A stretch of 10,405 nucleotides of DNA from XYD12-FULL-36-8 sp041739035 (lineage in GTDB: Bacteria > Bacteroidota > Ignavibacteria > Ignavibacteriales > Ignavibacteriaceae): the NCBI GenBank assembly GCA_041739035.1, contig JBGSOQ010000261.1, forward strand, positions 1 to 10,405, in the 5' to 3' direction. Positions 1 to 7,226 of the stretch are shown piece after piece (positions within the stretch are counted from its first letter, which is position 1; each line of letters begins with the position of its first letter). The notes beneath the pieces are model-generated. The model had not been told where the DNA came from. It did not search any database and was given only the letters and a program-made list of their open reading frames with translations. The translations under genes and the position numbers were made by a program.

Positions 1-410
1 ACGCAAGTAAATTAAATCCAGCCGAGATAGTTGATTTAGCCACTTTAACCGGAGCATGTGTTGTTGCGCTTGGCGAGTTCGTGGCTGGATTGTTCACAAA
101 AAATGAGCAACTTTCCAAAGAGTTTTTTCAACTTGGCTTAAAAACACATGAAAGAGTATGGGCATTGCCAATGTGGGATGAATATCACACATTAAATAAA
201 AGTGATGTAGCTGATTTAAAAAATGTAGGTGGAAGATGGGGTGGAGCAATTACAGCAGCAAAGTTTTTAGAGAATTTTGTCAATAAAAAAATTAGTTGGG
301 CTCATTTGGATATTGCGGGTCCGGCTATGGCAAATAACTACAACAATTATTCAAAAAAATATATGACAGGATTTGGAGTAAGACTACTTTTTGAATATTT
401 GAAAACTTAA
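1..410 (+). CDS. pepA: Leucyl aminopeptidase (M17 family), C-terminal part; gene starts before the window
   Basis: M17 aminopeptidases are cytosolic two-metal enzymes, usually hexameric, that remove N-terminal residues, preferably leucine, from peptides. The open frame runs in from the left edge (first whole codon at position 3) and shows 135 residues before a TAA stop. Visible family signatures are DLATLTGAC near the start, the WxLPMWDEY segment, the NVGGRWGGAITAAKFL segment and WAHLDIAGPA, which line up with the last quarter of roughly 500-residue PepA proteins. The metal-binding and catalytic NTDAEGR motif should lie about 16 residues upstream of the window edge, so catalytic competence cannot be judged here. 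A GTG at 81 lies inside the conserved domain and is not a real start. The gene converges on lolD with a 44-base gap. Identity is confident; the symbol follows the family. Confidence 0.95.
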   Translation, partial: ASKLNPAEIVDLATLTGACVVALGEFVAGLFTKNEQLSKEFFQLGLKTHERVWALPMWDEYHTLNKSDVADLKNVGGRWGGAITAAKFLENFVNKKISWAHLDIAGPAMANNYNNYSKKYMTGFGVRLLFEYLKT

Positions 411-414
411 TAAG

Positions 415-454
415 TGACAATTATAACTAAATATTTCACAACAAGTTATAGTCA
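415..454. terminator. Imperfect inverted repeat between convergent pepA and lolD, possible bidirectional terminator
   Basis: The arms are TGAC-aat-TATAACT (415-428) and AGTTATA-GTCA (444-454). They pair over 11 base pairs with a three-base bulge and a 15-base loop. The structure fills almost the whole gap between the two converging stop codons, where a shared terminator is expected. It is AT-rich and lacks a clear T-run on either strand, so termination is only a suggestion. Confidence 0.35.
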
Positions 455-1138
455 TTAAATCTTATGAATTCTGCCATCTTTCATTTCATAAACATTGTCA
501 GCAATTCCAAGCATTTCTTTATTGTGGGTAACAACAACGAATGTCTTATTGTATTTTGAATTAAGCTGACCTATAAGATCGAATATTATTTTACTATTCA
601 CTGAATCCAAATTTCCAGTTGGTTCATCAGCTAATACAATGGATGGATCGTTTGCTAAAGCGCGTGCCACTGCCACTCGCTGTTGTTCTCCTCCAGAAAG
701 CTCAGCAGGTTTGTGATCTTTTCTATCGGACAAGCCTACTTCTTCCAACAAACCCATTGCCTTTTCAAGCGATTTATTTAGTGAGTTACCTAAAATCATT
801 TGAGGAATAGCAGTATTCTCAGCAGCTGTAAACTCGGGTAGCAAATGATGAAACTGAAATACAAAACCAATATATTTATTACGGAACTTTGCCAGTTTAT
901 CCTCAGAGTAGCTTAGAATGTCCTCATTTTTATATAGGATTTTTCCGTTCTCTGGTCTATCTAATCCTCCAAGTAAGTGCAGTAGAGTACTTTTTCCTGC
1001 CCCGGAAGCGCCGACAATCAAAGTTATTTTCCCTTCCAGGACTTCAAGTGAAATAGATTTTAATATTTCAAGTTTTATTTCCCGTGAATTTGTAAAAGTT
1101 TTAACAAGATTTTCTGTTTTTAATATTATATCAGACAT
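455..1138 (-). CDS. lolD: LolD-type lipoprotein-release ABC transporter ATP-binding subunit
   Basis: This 227-residue protein is a complete ABC ATPase. It shows Walker A GASGAGKST (about 43-51), the Q-loop glutamine in VFQFHHLLPEF (Q95), the signature LSGGEQQR (147-154), Walker B IVLADEPTGNLD (167-178) and the switch histidine in VVVTHN (H205). The FQFHHLLPEFTAAEN segment and the DEPTGNLD form are typical of the LolD/MacB/FtsE branch. Together with two LolC/E-like permeases encoded just upstream, it should power release of outer-membrane-bound lipoproteins from the inner membrane. It is the last gene of the minus-strand operon, 36 bases after the second permease. No Shine-Dalgarno sequence is visible before the ATG. 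The LolD assignment over other MacB-type exporters rests on the two roughly 400-residue permease partners. Confidence 0.9.
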   Translation of the reverse strand: MSDIILKTENLVKTFTNSREIKLEILKSISLEVLEGKITLIVGASGAGKSTLLHLLGGLDRPENGKILYKNEDILSYSEDKLAKFRNKYIGFVFQFHHLLPEFTAAENTAIPQMILGNSLNKSLEKAMGLLEEVGLSDRKDHKPAELSGGEQQRVAVARALANDPSIVLADEPTGNLDSVNSKIIFDLIGQLNSKYNKTFVVVTHNKEMLGIADNVYEMKDGRIHKI

Positions 1139-1174
1139 TGTTCGACTATAGATGAAATGTTAAAAAAATAAAGT

Positions 1175-2407
1175 CTATTCCCATTTAATTGCATCAAGAA
1201 TGTTTACTTTTGCTGCCCTTTGTGCTGGGTAGAGAGAAGCCAAAAAAGACAACAACATAGCAACGCCTGCGATAAAAAAGAAATCCGCAATTTGAATTTC
1301 AACTGGGAGAGCGTCTATTTTGTACTGCATAGGATCGAGCGGATAAATTTTATACCTGAGTTGCAAGAAGCAAACTAAATAGCCGATAATTGAACCCAGA
1401 AAAGTTCCAATTACTCCAATCAGTAATCCTTCGTACATAAATATTTTGACAATTGATTTTTCTGTGATGCCCATCGCTCTTAATATTCCGACATCTCGTT
1501 TTTTCTCGATAACTGACATTGATAAAGATCCGAGAATGTTAAAACAAGCAACCGCAACAATTAGAGAAAGAATAATATATGCGGTCCACCGTTCAATCTG
1601 CATTACGGTATAAAGTTCTTTATGAAAATCATACCAAGTGTTTATGGTGTATTTTTTCAGATCCAGCTTAGATATAAGTTTTTTCTGTACTTCGAAAGAT
1701 GCATCGATAGAACTCAATCTTACATCAACACCTTGAATTCGATTGTTATAGCCGAATAAATTCTGTGATTCCTTGAGAGAACAAAAAATAAATTGTCCAT
1801 CGTATTCATTATTATTTGAGCTGAAGATTCCTGATATCGTGAACTTCTTCATCGATGGCATTGAAAACTGAGTTATTGATTTTTCGATTCCTGAAGGTGA
1901 GATTAGTGTAATTGTATCACCAACTATCGTTTGTAGTCTATCTGCTAGTCTTAATCCAATGATAGCTTTTGGAATATTATTTTCTTCATCAAATGAATAC
2001 TTGCCAAAAATAATGTTGGGCTCAATTTCGTAAACATTTTCTCCGGATTTGCTTTCAATTCCCTTTAGATTAACTACCTGGTTCAAACCCGAAGAATAGG
2101 CTAAAACTTTGCCTGAAACGAAGGGAGAGAATCCTTGTGCTTCATCAATATCATTAAATAATGAATTAACAAGTTTTAAGTTAATACTTTCTTGAGGTGA
2201 TGCAGCGACTATACGAATGTGCGGGTCAAAACTTACCAGGAATGAAGTAACAAGGCTGCCAAATCCGTTGAACACAGAAAGAACGACAATTAGTGCTGCA
2301 ACTCCAATGGTAATTCCAGCGATTGAAATAAGTGATATGATTGTTATAAAATTTACTTTATGCTTAGAGACTAAATATCTTTTAGCAATAAACGTTTCAA
2401 AGCCCAT
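1175..2407 (-). CDS. LolC/LolE-family lipoprotein-release permease (second of two)
   Basis: This 410-residue inner-membrane permease has the four-helix layout of LolC/LolE. TM1 is at about 20-46 (ITIISLISIAGITIG...), followed by the GF...F..HIRI junction. A periplasmic MacB-PCD-like domain spans about 50-270. Three C-terminal helices lie near 276-300, 322-348 and 373-395. The cytosolic coupling segment EKKRDVGILRAMGIT (about 301-315) contacts the ATPase in this family, and the end, YPAQRAAKVNILDAIKWE, is the usual LolC/E terminus. Its ATG overlaps the TGA stop of the upstream permease gene by one base (TGATG on the minus strand), a classic translational-coupling arrangement. It and its neighbour are paralogues, presumably forming a heterodimer with LolD. 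I cannot say which equals E. coli LolC and which LolE, so no symbol is given. Confidence 0.88.
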   Translation of the reverse strand: MGFETFIAKRYLVSKHKVNFITIISLISIAGITIGVAALIVVLSVFNGFGSLVTSFLVSFDPHIRIVAASPQESINLKLVNSLFNDIDEAQGFSPFVSGKVLAYSSGLNQVVNLKGIESKSGENVYEIEPNIIFGKYSFDEENNIPKAIIGLRLADRLQTIVGDTITLISPSGIEKSITQFSMPSMKKFTISGIFSSNNNEYDGQFIFCSLKESQNLFGYNNRIQGVDVRLSSIDASFEVQKKLISKLDLKKYTINTWYDFHKELYTVMQIERWTAYIILSLIVAVACFNILGSLSMSVIEKKRDVGILRAMGITEKSIVKIFMYEGLLIGVIGTFLGSIIGYLVCFLQLRYKIYPLDPMQYKIDALPVEIQIADFFFIAGVAMLLSFLASLYPAQRAAKVNILDAIKWE

Positions 2408-3627
2408 CAGCCAAACCTCAAAGAACTGATTGGTCTAATTCTCGATGCAATGTAACTCGGAATAAATGAAGCAGTCAAGCAAAGGAGCATTGTAAAGATT
2501 GAAACCCCAATAAATATTTTTGATGATAAAATAATGGGTACAGTTGAGGTGAAGTAAACCGAAGAAGGAAGGGAAATAATATTGTACTTCAGTTGTAAAC
2601 TCATAAGAATGTAGGCTAGAAGATTTCCGGATAGTATTCCGATTAGCGCTAGAAAAAATCCTTGATACACAAAAATTTTTGAAATATGACTATTTAATGC
2701 ACCTAGTGATTTTAATATTCCAACTGCATTTGTTTTTTCCAGTACAATCATCAACAAACTTCCGATTATGTTAAAAACTGCTACCAAAATTATCAGACCA
2801 AGGACAATGGGAATCGGTTTTTTTTGAAGTTCAATCCAGGTAAAAATGTTTCGGTGCTTCTGAAAAATAGACCTTACAGAATGAGGATATCTCAAATTTT
2901 TTGATAATACCAAAGTTAAACTATCAATTTTCGAAATGTTATTTAACTTTATATCGTATCCCGTAATATTATCTCCAATGTTGAACAATGTTTGTGCAGT
3001 CTTTAAATCAGTATATGCATACAAATCGTCATATTCAGCCATGCCACTTTCAAAAATAGCAGATATTGCAAATTTTTGTATGTTAGGCATATTATCAGGC
3101 GCCGGGATTTGATTTTTATTTAAAGCAAAAATTGTAACTACATCACCAACTTTTACGAATAATTTATCCGCCAATTTTTTCCCAATTATCAATGCAGGAT
3201 TGCTATTTAAGGAAAAAGTATAATTACCAGCCACTATATTTTCTCGCAGTTTCAGGCTCTTATTATCAGTAAGAATTCCCTTCACACTGACACCTTCTTG
3301 GAGATATTTACTACTGATGATGGCAAGGTTTGATACGTAGGGATTAACTTCCTCAACATAAGGGCTTAAAATTTTTTGAATATTTGGGAGCACACGTTTA
3401 TAATTAGGTAAAATTGTTTGATAAGAGTCAATTTGGATATGGGAATCAAAACTAATTATTTTTTCTTGTATGGTCGCTTCAAATCCATCCAAAATACTTA
3501 AAGCTACAATCAGTGTTGTTACACCTAAAGTAATCCCAAAAACAGTGATTAACGAAATAAGAGTGATAAAACGGGAATTTTTCTTGGACAGCGTGAATTT
3601 TTTAGATATAAATAGTGGAAATGACAT
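2407..3627 (-). CDS. LolC/LolE-family lipoprotein-release permease (first of two)
   Basis: This 406-residue protein is the first gene of the lol-like operon. TM1 covers about 20-46 (ITLISLITVFGITLG...), then comes DGFEATIQEKIISFDSHIQI and a large periplasmic domain (about 50-268). Three helices follow near 272-296, 319-347 and 370-395. The coupling segment EKTNAVGILKSLGA (about 297-310) parallels the EKKRDVGILRAMG of the downstream paralogue but has lost charge (TNA for KRD), which hints at asymmetric contact with LolD. The C-terminus, PSYIASRIRPISSLRFG, is a degenerate form of the family ending. No Shine-Dalgarno sequence precedes the ATG. A Bacteroidota-type -7 element (TAAATTTG) lies 28 bases upstream. 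Family membership is firm; substrate specificity is inferred from the gene set. Confidence 0.87.
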   Translation of the reverse strand: MSFPLFISKKFTLSKKNSRFITLISLITVFGITLGVTTLIVALSILDGFEATIQEKIISFDSHIQIDSYQTILPNYKRVLPNIQKILSPYVEEVNPYVSNLAIISSKYLQEGVSVKGILTDNKSLKLRENIVAGNYTFSLNSNPALIIGKKLADKLFVKVGDVVTIFALNKNQIPAPDNMPNIQKFAISAIFESGMAEYDDLYAYTDLKTAQTLFNIGDNITGYDIKLNNISKIDSLTLVLSKNLRYPHSVRSIFQKHRNIFTWIELQKKPIPIVLGLIILVAVFNIIGSLLMIVLEKTNAVGILKSLGALNSHISKIFVYQGFFLALIGILSGNLLAYILMSLQLKYNIISLPSSVYFTSTVPIILSSKIFIGVSIFTMLLCLTASFIPSYIASRIRPISSLRFG

Positions 3628-3654
3628 CTATATTTTTAGAGAATAATTCTGAAT

Positions 3655-3684
3655 CAAATTTAATTAACCTGCCTATCAATTGAA
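3655..3684 (-). promoter_or_regulatory. Candidate promoter of the lol-like operon
   Basis: On the minus strand, TAAATTTG (3655-3662) matches the Bacteroidota -7 element TAnnTTTG and would give a leader of about 20 bases. The -33 region is poor: TTC at 3682-3684 has the right 19-base spacing, whereas the nearest TTG is only 14 bases away. The location is right, but half the promoter is weak. Confidence 0.35.
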
Positions 3685-3743
3685 ACTTCCTCTAACCGGT
3701 ACAAAAACTTAATGAGAAATTCGGATAAATCATGATCAATTCA

Positions 3744-3774
3744 TTGCTTATTAAGGTATCATGCAATATATTTG
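3744..3774 (+). promoter_or_regulatory. Bacteroidota-type promoter of the tRNA cluster
   Basis: TTG (3744-3746) is followed after 20 bases by TATATTTG (3767-3774), an exact match to the -33/-7 consensus TTG-N19to21-TAnnTTTG used by the primary sigma factor of Bacteroidota and relatives. Transcription would begin near 3780, about 14 bases before the tRNA-Pro gene. A strong promoter is expected for stable RNA. Confidence 0.7.
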
Positions 3775-3793
3775 TACGCTAAATTAAGAAATT

Positions 3794-3869
3794 CGGGGCG
3801 TAGCGTAGCCCGGTTCATCGCGCCTGCTTTGGGAGCAGGAGGTCGCAGGTTCGAATCCTGCCGCCCCGA
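3794..3869 (+). tRNA. tRNA-Pro (anticodon UGG)
   Basis: The acceptor stem CGGGGCG/CGCCCCG (3794-3800 with 3862-3868) pairs perfectly, and the discriminator base is A3869. The anticodon stem CCTGC/GCAGG (3823-3827 with 3835-3839) encloses the loop TTTGGGA with anticodon TGG at 3830-3832. The T-arm GCAGG-TTCGAAT-CCTGC is canonical. The D-stem has three good pairs and a T-T mismatch at its inner end. CCA is not encoded and must be added after transcription. This is the first gene of the four-tRNA cluster. Confidence 0.97.
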
Positions 3870-3976
3870 CAAGTTCAATTGTCAGTCTTAAAAGCCAATT
3901 TCACAAAATCTACCAAACTTAAATGGTGGATTTTTGAATATTATTAGCTAGTTGTTGTTTGAAATTTTGAAAATGA

Positions 3977-4050
3977 GCGCCCGTAGCTCAATCGGATAGA
4001 GCAACAGCCTTCTAAGCTGTAGGTTAGTGGTTCGAGTCCACTCGGGCGTA
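3977..4050 (+). tRNA. tRNA-Arg (anticodon UCU)
   Basis: The acceptor stem is GCGCCCG (3977-3983) with CGGGCGT (4043-4049), giving a G-U wobble at the terminal pair 1-72 and six Watson-Crick pairs. The anticodon stem ACAGC/GCTGT encloses CTTCTAA, anticodon TCT, which reads AGA/AGG. The T-arm AGTGG-TTCGAGT-CCACT is canonical. The discriminator is A4050, and CCA is not encoded. It lies 107 bases after tRNA-Pro. Confidence 0.97.
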
Positions 4051-4080
4051 CAGGGTAAAATTCCAAATCACAACTATCAA

Positions 4081-4111
4081 TTGACAGATTATTATTTTAT
4101 ATTTTTATATT
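4081..4111 (+). promoter_or_regulatory. Possible internal promoter before tRNA-His
   Basis: TTGACA (4081-4086) is a perfect -35 hexamer. TTTATA follows at 17 bases (4104-4109) and TATATT at 19 bases (4106-4111). Initiation would fall almost at the 5' end of tRNA-His. The spacer is extremely AT-rich, so a -10-like match is easy to find by chance, and the -10 is not of the TAnnTTTG type. Confidence 0.3.
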
Positions 4112-4119
4112 TATCAAAT

Positions 4120-4194
4120 GGTGAGCGTAGCTCAGTTGGTTAGAGCACCAGGTTGTGGCCCTGGGGGTCGTGGGTTCAATTCCCATCGCTCACC
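4120..4194 (+). tRNA. tRNA-His (anticodon GUG)
   Basis: The acceptor stem GTGAGCG/CGCTCAC (4121-4127 with 4187-4193) is preceded by G4120. This is the extra G-1 that identifies histidine tRNA and pairs with the discriminator C4194. The anticodon stem CCAGG/CCTGG encloses TTGTGGC, anticodon GTG. The T-loop is TTCAATT, on a stem with a wobble at its outer pair. CCA is not encoded. It lies 69 bases after tRNA-Arg. Confidence 0.97.
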
Positions 4195-4256
4195 CTCCAA
4201 TTGAAGAAACGGTTCATTATAATTTTTTTGTTCATTCAATTATTTAATCAGTCTTT

Positions 4257-4328
4257 GGCTCCATCGTCTAATGGTTAGGACCTCGCCCTTTCACGGCGGT
4301 AATAGGGGTTCGAATCCCCTTGGAGTCA
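4257..4328 (+). tRNA. tRNA-Glu (anticodon UUC)
   Basis: The acceptor stem GGCTCCA (4257-4263) pairs with TGGAGTC (4321-4327) with one G-U wobble at 2-71, and the discriminator is A4328. The anticodon loop CTTTCAC gives anticodon TTC. The T-arm AGGGG-TTCGAAT-CCCCT is canonical, and the compact D-arm (ATCGTCTAATGGTTAGGA) is typical of bacterial tRNA-Glu. CCA is not encoded. It is the last gene of the cluster, five bases before the terminator stem. Confidence 0.97.
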
Positions 4329-4332
4329 CTTT

Positions 4333-4367
4333 AAGTCTCGTAGGTTAAATCTTACGAGACTTTTTTT
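4333..4367 (+). terminator. Rho-independent terminator after the tRNA cluster
   Basis: AAGTCTCGTA (4333-4342) and TACGAGACTT (4353-4362) form a perfect 10-base-pair stem with a 10-base loop, and seven T residues follow from 4361. It sits directly after tRNA-Glu and separates the tRNA cluster from the DUF3160 gene. Confidence 0.88.
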
Positions 4368-4467
4368 ATACACCAACAAATCCTTGCCCTCATCAATAAT
4401 TATTTAGGTTAAAACATTTTAATATTTACTTTTTAGAAAAAAAACTGTACTATTAATTAATAAAAGT

Positions 4468-4475
4468 GAGGTGAT
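4468..4475 (+). promoter_or_regulatory. Strong Shine-Dalgarno site of the DUF3160 gene
   Basis: GAGGTGAT matches the complement of the 16S rRNA 3' end over eight bases, with GAGG six bases before the ATG at 4478. It fixes the start codon and stands out because most other starts in this window have no recognisable Shine-Dalgarno site. Confidence 0.75.
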
Positions 4476-4477
4476 TT

Positions 4478-7051
4478 ATGAAATTCCTCAAATTGCTGCA
4501 TATAACTTTTATGCTAATTTTCTTTCCTTTACTAATTAAAGCACAACCTACGCAGTTCAATATTAATGAGTACAAGCAGTTCCTTCAAGCTCATGAGAAT
4601 ATGACTAGTGAACAATTGTTTTCAATGCACCCTGCTGGGACTTTTGAATCAGACTTGAATATCGATTACGCAAGCGCTATCTATTTCGACAGCATAAACT
4701 TCAAGTATAATTTGACTTCCGAGGAAAAAGCAATTATTAAGAATAATGGATTTATGGTAAGTGAACGTCTTACCAAATCGTCATTTGGCGAAGCATTCCT
4801 TGAAATTTATGAGAAGGATTTGCCCGTATTTGTATCAACGGACGCTATTCTTCATGCATTTCATATTTCTTATGATAGGATTTTGAAAGATGTTGAATTG
4901 GGAATTTTAATTGATCGAATTTCCGATTTACTCAAGACTCTTCACAATAACTTACCAACTTTAGTTTTGAACTATTCAACTCATCCAGAAATGAAAACGA
5001 TGTTAATGGATGTAGATGTTTATCTTACAGTTCCCAGAAAGCTGCTTGATCAAACAGTAGCACCATATTTTACTGAAAACACATTTAAGGTGAATGAAAT
5101 ACTTGATAAAATTGGTGCTGAGCAGGGACATGATCCCTACACTTTATTCTCGGAAAATTGCCGTGTTATGGATTGGAGTCAGTTCAAACCAAGAGGGCAT
5201 TATGTTTCTGATCAATATCCTATTCTTGCGAAATATTTTCGCGTAATGATGTGGCTTGGAAGAACGGAGATATATCTATTAGCACCACATTCTGATTCAG
5301 TAATATGTCCAGATCAAACCTTTCGTGATATACAAAGGCAGTCAATTGATGCAATGCTTATTGACGAATTATTTAATCTTGCGAATGCTAAAAACCTTTA
5401 TTCTGATATCGAAAATATTATAAAATTCTTCGTGGGAGCGCAAGATAATGTGACACTTTACGATTTAAATTATCTTAAACAAGCTGTTCAAATAGACAAT
5501 TCGGCGAGACTTCTAGATAGCCTTAAGCTAATCGAATTTCAAGATACGCTTCGAAATCAATCCTTCGCTTATCAAATGATTCTTTCGCAAATTCTCTACA
5601 ACGCTAATCCCCTTGAACCTGACAGCATTGTGCCTGCATCTGCATTCATGTTATTTGGACAGAGGTTTGTTATTGATTCTTACATAACAGGGAGCGTTGT
5701 TTTTGATCGAGTAAAAAGCTGCAGACTTTTTCCGTCAACCTTGGATCCAATGTTTGCTTTAGGTAATGATGCTGCAGCTCAACTCCTAAAGTCCGAACTT
5801 GATATGTATAATTATTCTTCAAATCTAGCTGCATTACGGTATCTTATAAATTCGTACGGATCAGATTTTTGGGATAGTACACTTTATAACTTATGGCTTA
5901 ATTCTATTAGAAAATTAAATCCACCACTAAATAGGAATACTTTACCTCTCTTCATGCAAACTGCAGCATTTTGGCAAGAGAAATTGAATACGCAGCTTTC
6001 TTCATGGACACAATTACGACATGATAATCTCCTTTATGCTAAGCAATCTTATACTGGCGGAACAGTTTGTTTTTACCCATATACTTATGTAGAACCATTT
6101 CCAGAATTCTACAATAACTTGAAGATGTATGCAGAGGTTGCTATAAATAAATTTCAGGATTTGAATTTTGGTGAGACATTCATTAAAAATAATGTACTGG
6201 AATATCTTGATAATCTCGAAAGTATAATGGACACTCTATCGGCTGTATCATATAAAATTCTTAATAGTATTCCATTTTCTGAAAAGGAGATTTATTTTTT
6301 AAAGACTATTATTTATAACCAACCTGCAGGAAGCGGTACTCCACCTTACGGTGGGTGGTACTCGCGATTATTCTATATGGATTTTTTCAATAGTTTTAAA
6401 GGATTAATGCAAAAAGATCATATTGTTGCAGATATCCATACCGTTCCTACCGATTGCGGAGGGAACGTAATTGGAGCTATTCCTCATGTAGGTACAGGTT
6501 CAATCAATCTTGGAGTCTTCTTAGCCGATCTACCCGAAAATAAAAATGTTGCATTCATTGGTCCTGTTTTAAGCTATTATGAATATACTACTCTTAATTT
6601 TGAGCGTCTTACAGATCAAGAATGGGATGAGAAATATTTACAATCCGCTTTAAGACCTTCTTGGGTAAATATTTATCTGGCGGACCATGCTGGGAATTCA
6701 AGAGGCAGCGGCTTAAACCTTGTAACTAGAATTAATGAGGAGATTGGTAACTCTACAAATATTATTGATTATATTTTATCGGGCAACTATCCCAATCCAT
6801 TTAATCCGACAACGATTTTATGGTTTAAAATTCCAGTTAATCTCACAGACTCTTTTACTGAATTAGGAATATATGATGTAAATGGTGAGCGCGTTAATAT
6901 TTTAGTTAATGATATTCTTCCTTCTGGTAATTATCTTGTAAAATGGAATGGGCAAAACTCCAAAGGAATAGATGTTAGCAGTGGAGTTTATTTCTATCAT
7001 CTTAAAGTAGCAGATAAATTATCGACTGGGAAAATGGTACTAATGAGGTGA
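4478..7051 (+). CDS. Exported DUF3160 protein with type IX secretion-type C-terminal sorting domain
   Basis: This 857-residue protein begins with a Sec signal peptide (MKFLKLLHITFMLIFFPLLIKA, cleavage probably after about residue 22). The body matches the uncharacterised DUF3160 family. Hallmarks are FVSTDAILHAFHISYDRIL (about 118-136) and, late in the chain, the PPYGGWYSRLFY and VADIHTVPTD segments followed by FIGPVLSYYEYTT. The last 90 residues (about 768-857) are a separate beta-rich domain starting SGNYPNPFNPTT, with GIYDVNGERV and SSGVYFYHLKV strands and ending GKMVLMR. This is the type A sorting domain common in Ignavibacteria and Bacteroidota, which directs passage through the type IX system and attachment to or release from the surface. 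The gene stands alone, between the tRNA terminator and a 175-base gap. The DUF3160 activity is unknown; I infer only that the protein is extracellular. The family call is from memory of its motifs. Confidence 0.85.
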   Translation: MKFLKLLHITFMLIFFPLLIKAQPTQFNINEYKQFLQAHENMTSEQLFSMHPAGTFESDLNIDYASAIYFDSINFKYNLTSEEKAIIKNNGFMVSERLTKSSFGEAFLEIYEKDLPVFVSTDAILHAFHISYDRILKDVELGILIDRISDLLKTLHNNLPTLVLNYSTHPEMKTMLMDVDVYLTVPRKLLDQTVAPYFTENTFKVNEILDKIGAEQGHDPYTLFSENCRVMDWSQFKPRGHYVSDQYPILAKYFRVMMWLGRTEIYLLAPHSDSVICPDQTFRDIQRQSIDAMLIDELFNLANAKNLYSDIENIIKFFVGAQDNVTLYDLNYLKQAVQIDNSARLLDSLKLIEFQDTLRNQSFAYQMILSQILYNANPLEPDSIVPASAFMLFGQRFVIDSYITGSVVFDRVKSCRLFPSTLDPMFALGNDAAAQLLKSELDMYNYSSNLAALRYLINSYGSDFWDSTLYNLWLNSIRKLNPPLNRNTLPLFMQTAAFWQEKLNTQLSSWTQLRHDNLLYAKQSYTGGTVCFYPYTYVEPFPEFYNNLKMYAEVAINKFQDLNFGETFIKNNVLEYLDNLESIMDTLSAVSYKILNSIPFSEKEIYFLKTIIYNQPAGSGTPPYGGWYSRLFYMDFFNSFKGLMQKDHIVADIHTVPTDCGGNVIGAIPHVGTGSINLGVFLADLPENKNVAFIGPVLSYYEYTTLNFERLTDQEWDEKYLQSALRPSWVNIYLADHAGNSRGSGLNLVTRINEEIGNSTNIIDYILSGNYPNPFNPTTILWFKIPVNLTDSFTELGIYDVNGERVNILVNDILPSGNYLVKWNGQNSKGIDVSSGVYFYHLKVADKLSTGKMVLMR

Positions 7052-7136
7052 AAGTTTTTTAATTCAGAGATGGACTTTATTACCTGATTGAGATGAAAGG
7101 ATTTAGAATTACTTTAACATAATACAATCTTGCTCT

Positions 7137-7165
7137 TTGCATTTAACGCTGTCATAATATATTTT
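7137..7165 (+). promoter_or_regulatory. Candidate promoter of the 120-residue membrane protein gene
   Basis: TTG (7137-7139) and TATATTTT (7158-7165) are separated by 18 bases. This is close to the TTG-N19-TAnnTTTG pattern with one mismatch at the last base. Transcription would start near 7172 and leave a leader of about 55 bases. The rest of the gap from 7052 to 7226 shows no gene, RNA or clear terminator. Confidence 0.4.
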
Positions 7166-7226
7166 TCACAAGCCAAATTAAATGATTTTAACTGCACTAA
7201 ATCAATAAGTTAATCTGATAAAAAAT

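Noticed and set aside
619..810. 63-codon open frame on the plus strand
   Set aside because: It lies antisense inside lolD, whose Walker and signature motifs are intact. The translation has no recognisable domain and no ribosome binding site.
918..1151. 77-codon open frame on the plus strand
   Set aside because: It is antisense to the Walker A region of lolD, and its composition is that of a shadow frame.
2217..2429. 70-codon open frame on the plus strand
   Set aside because: It is antisense across the junction of the two permease genes. Those frames are strongly supported and this one has no features.
4202..4236. T-run after a short TGAA/TTCA hairpin between tRNA-His and tRNA-Glu, considered as a terminator
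   Set aside because: A four-base-pair stem is too weak, and termination here would cut off tRNA-Glu, which has no well-formed promoter of its own.
3628..4477. Search for attachment sites or an integrated element at the tRNA genes
   Set aside because: No integrase, no duplicated tRNA 3' end and no composition shift are visible, and all four tRNAs are intact within one transcription unit.
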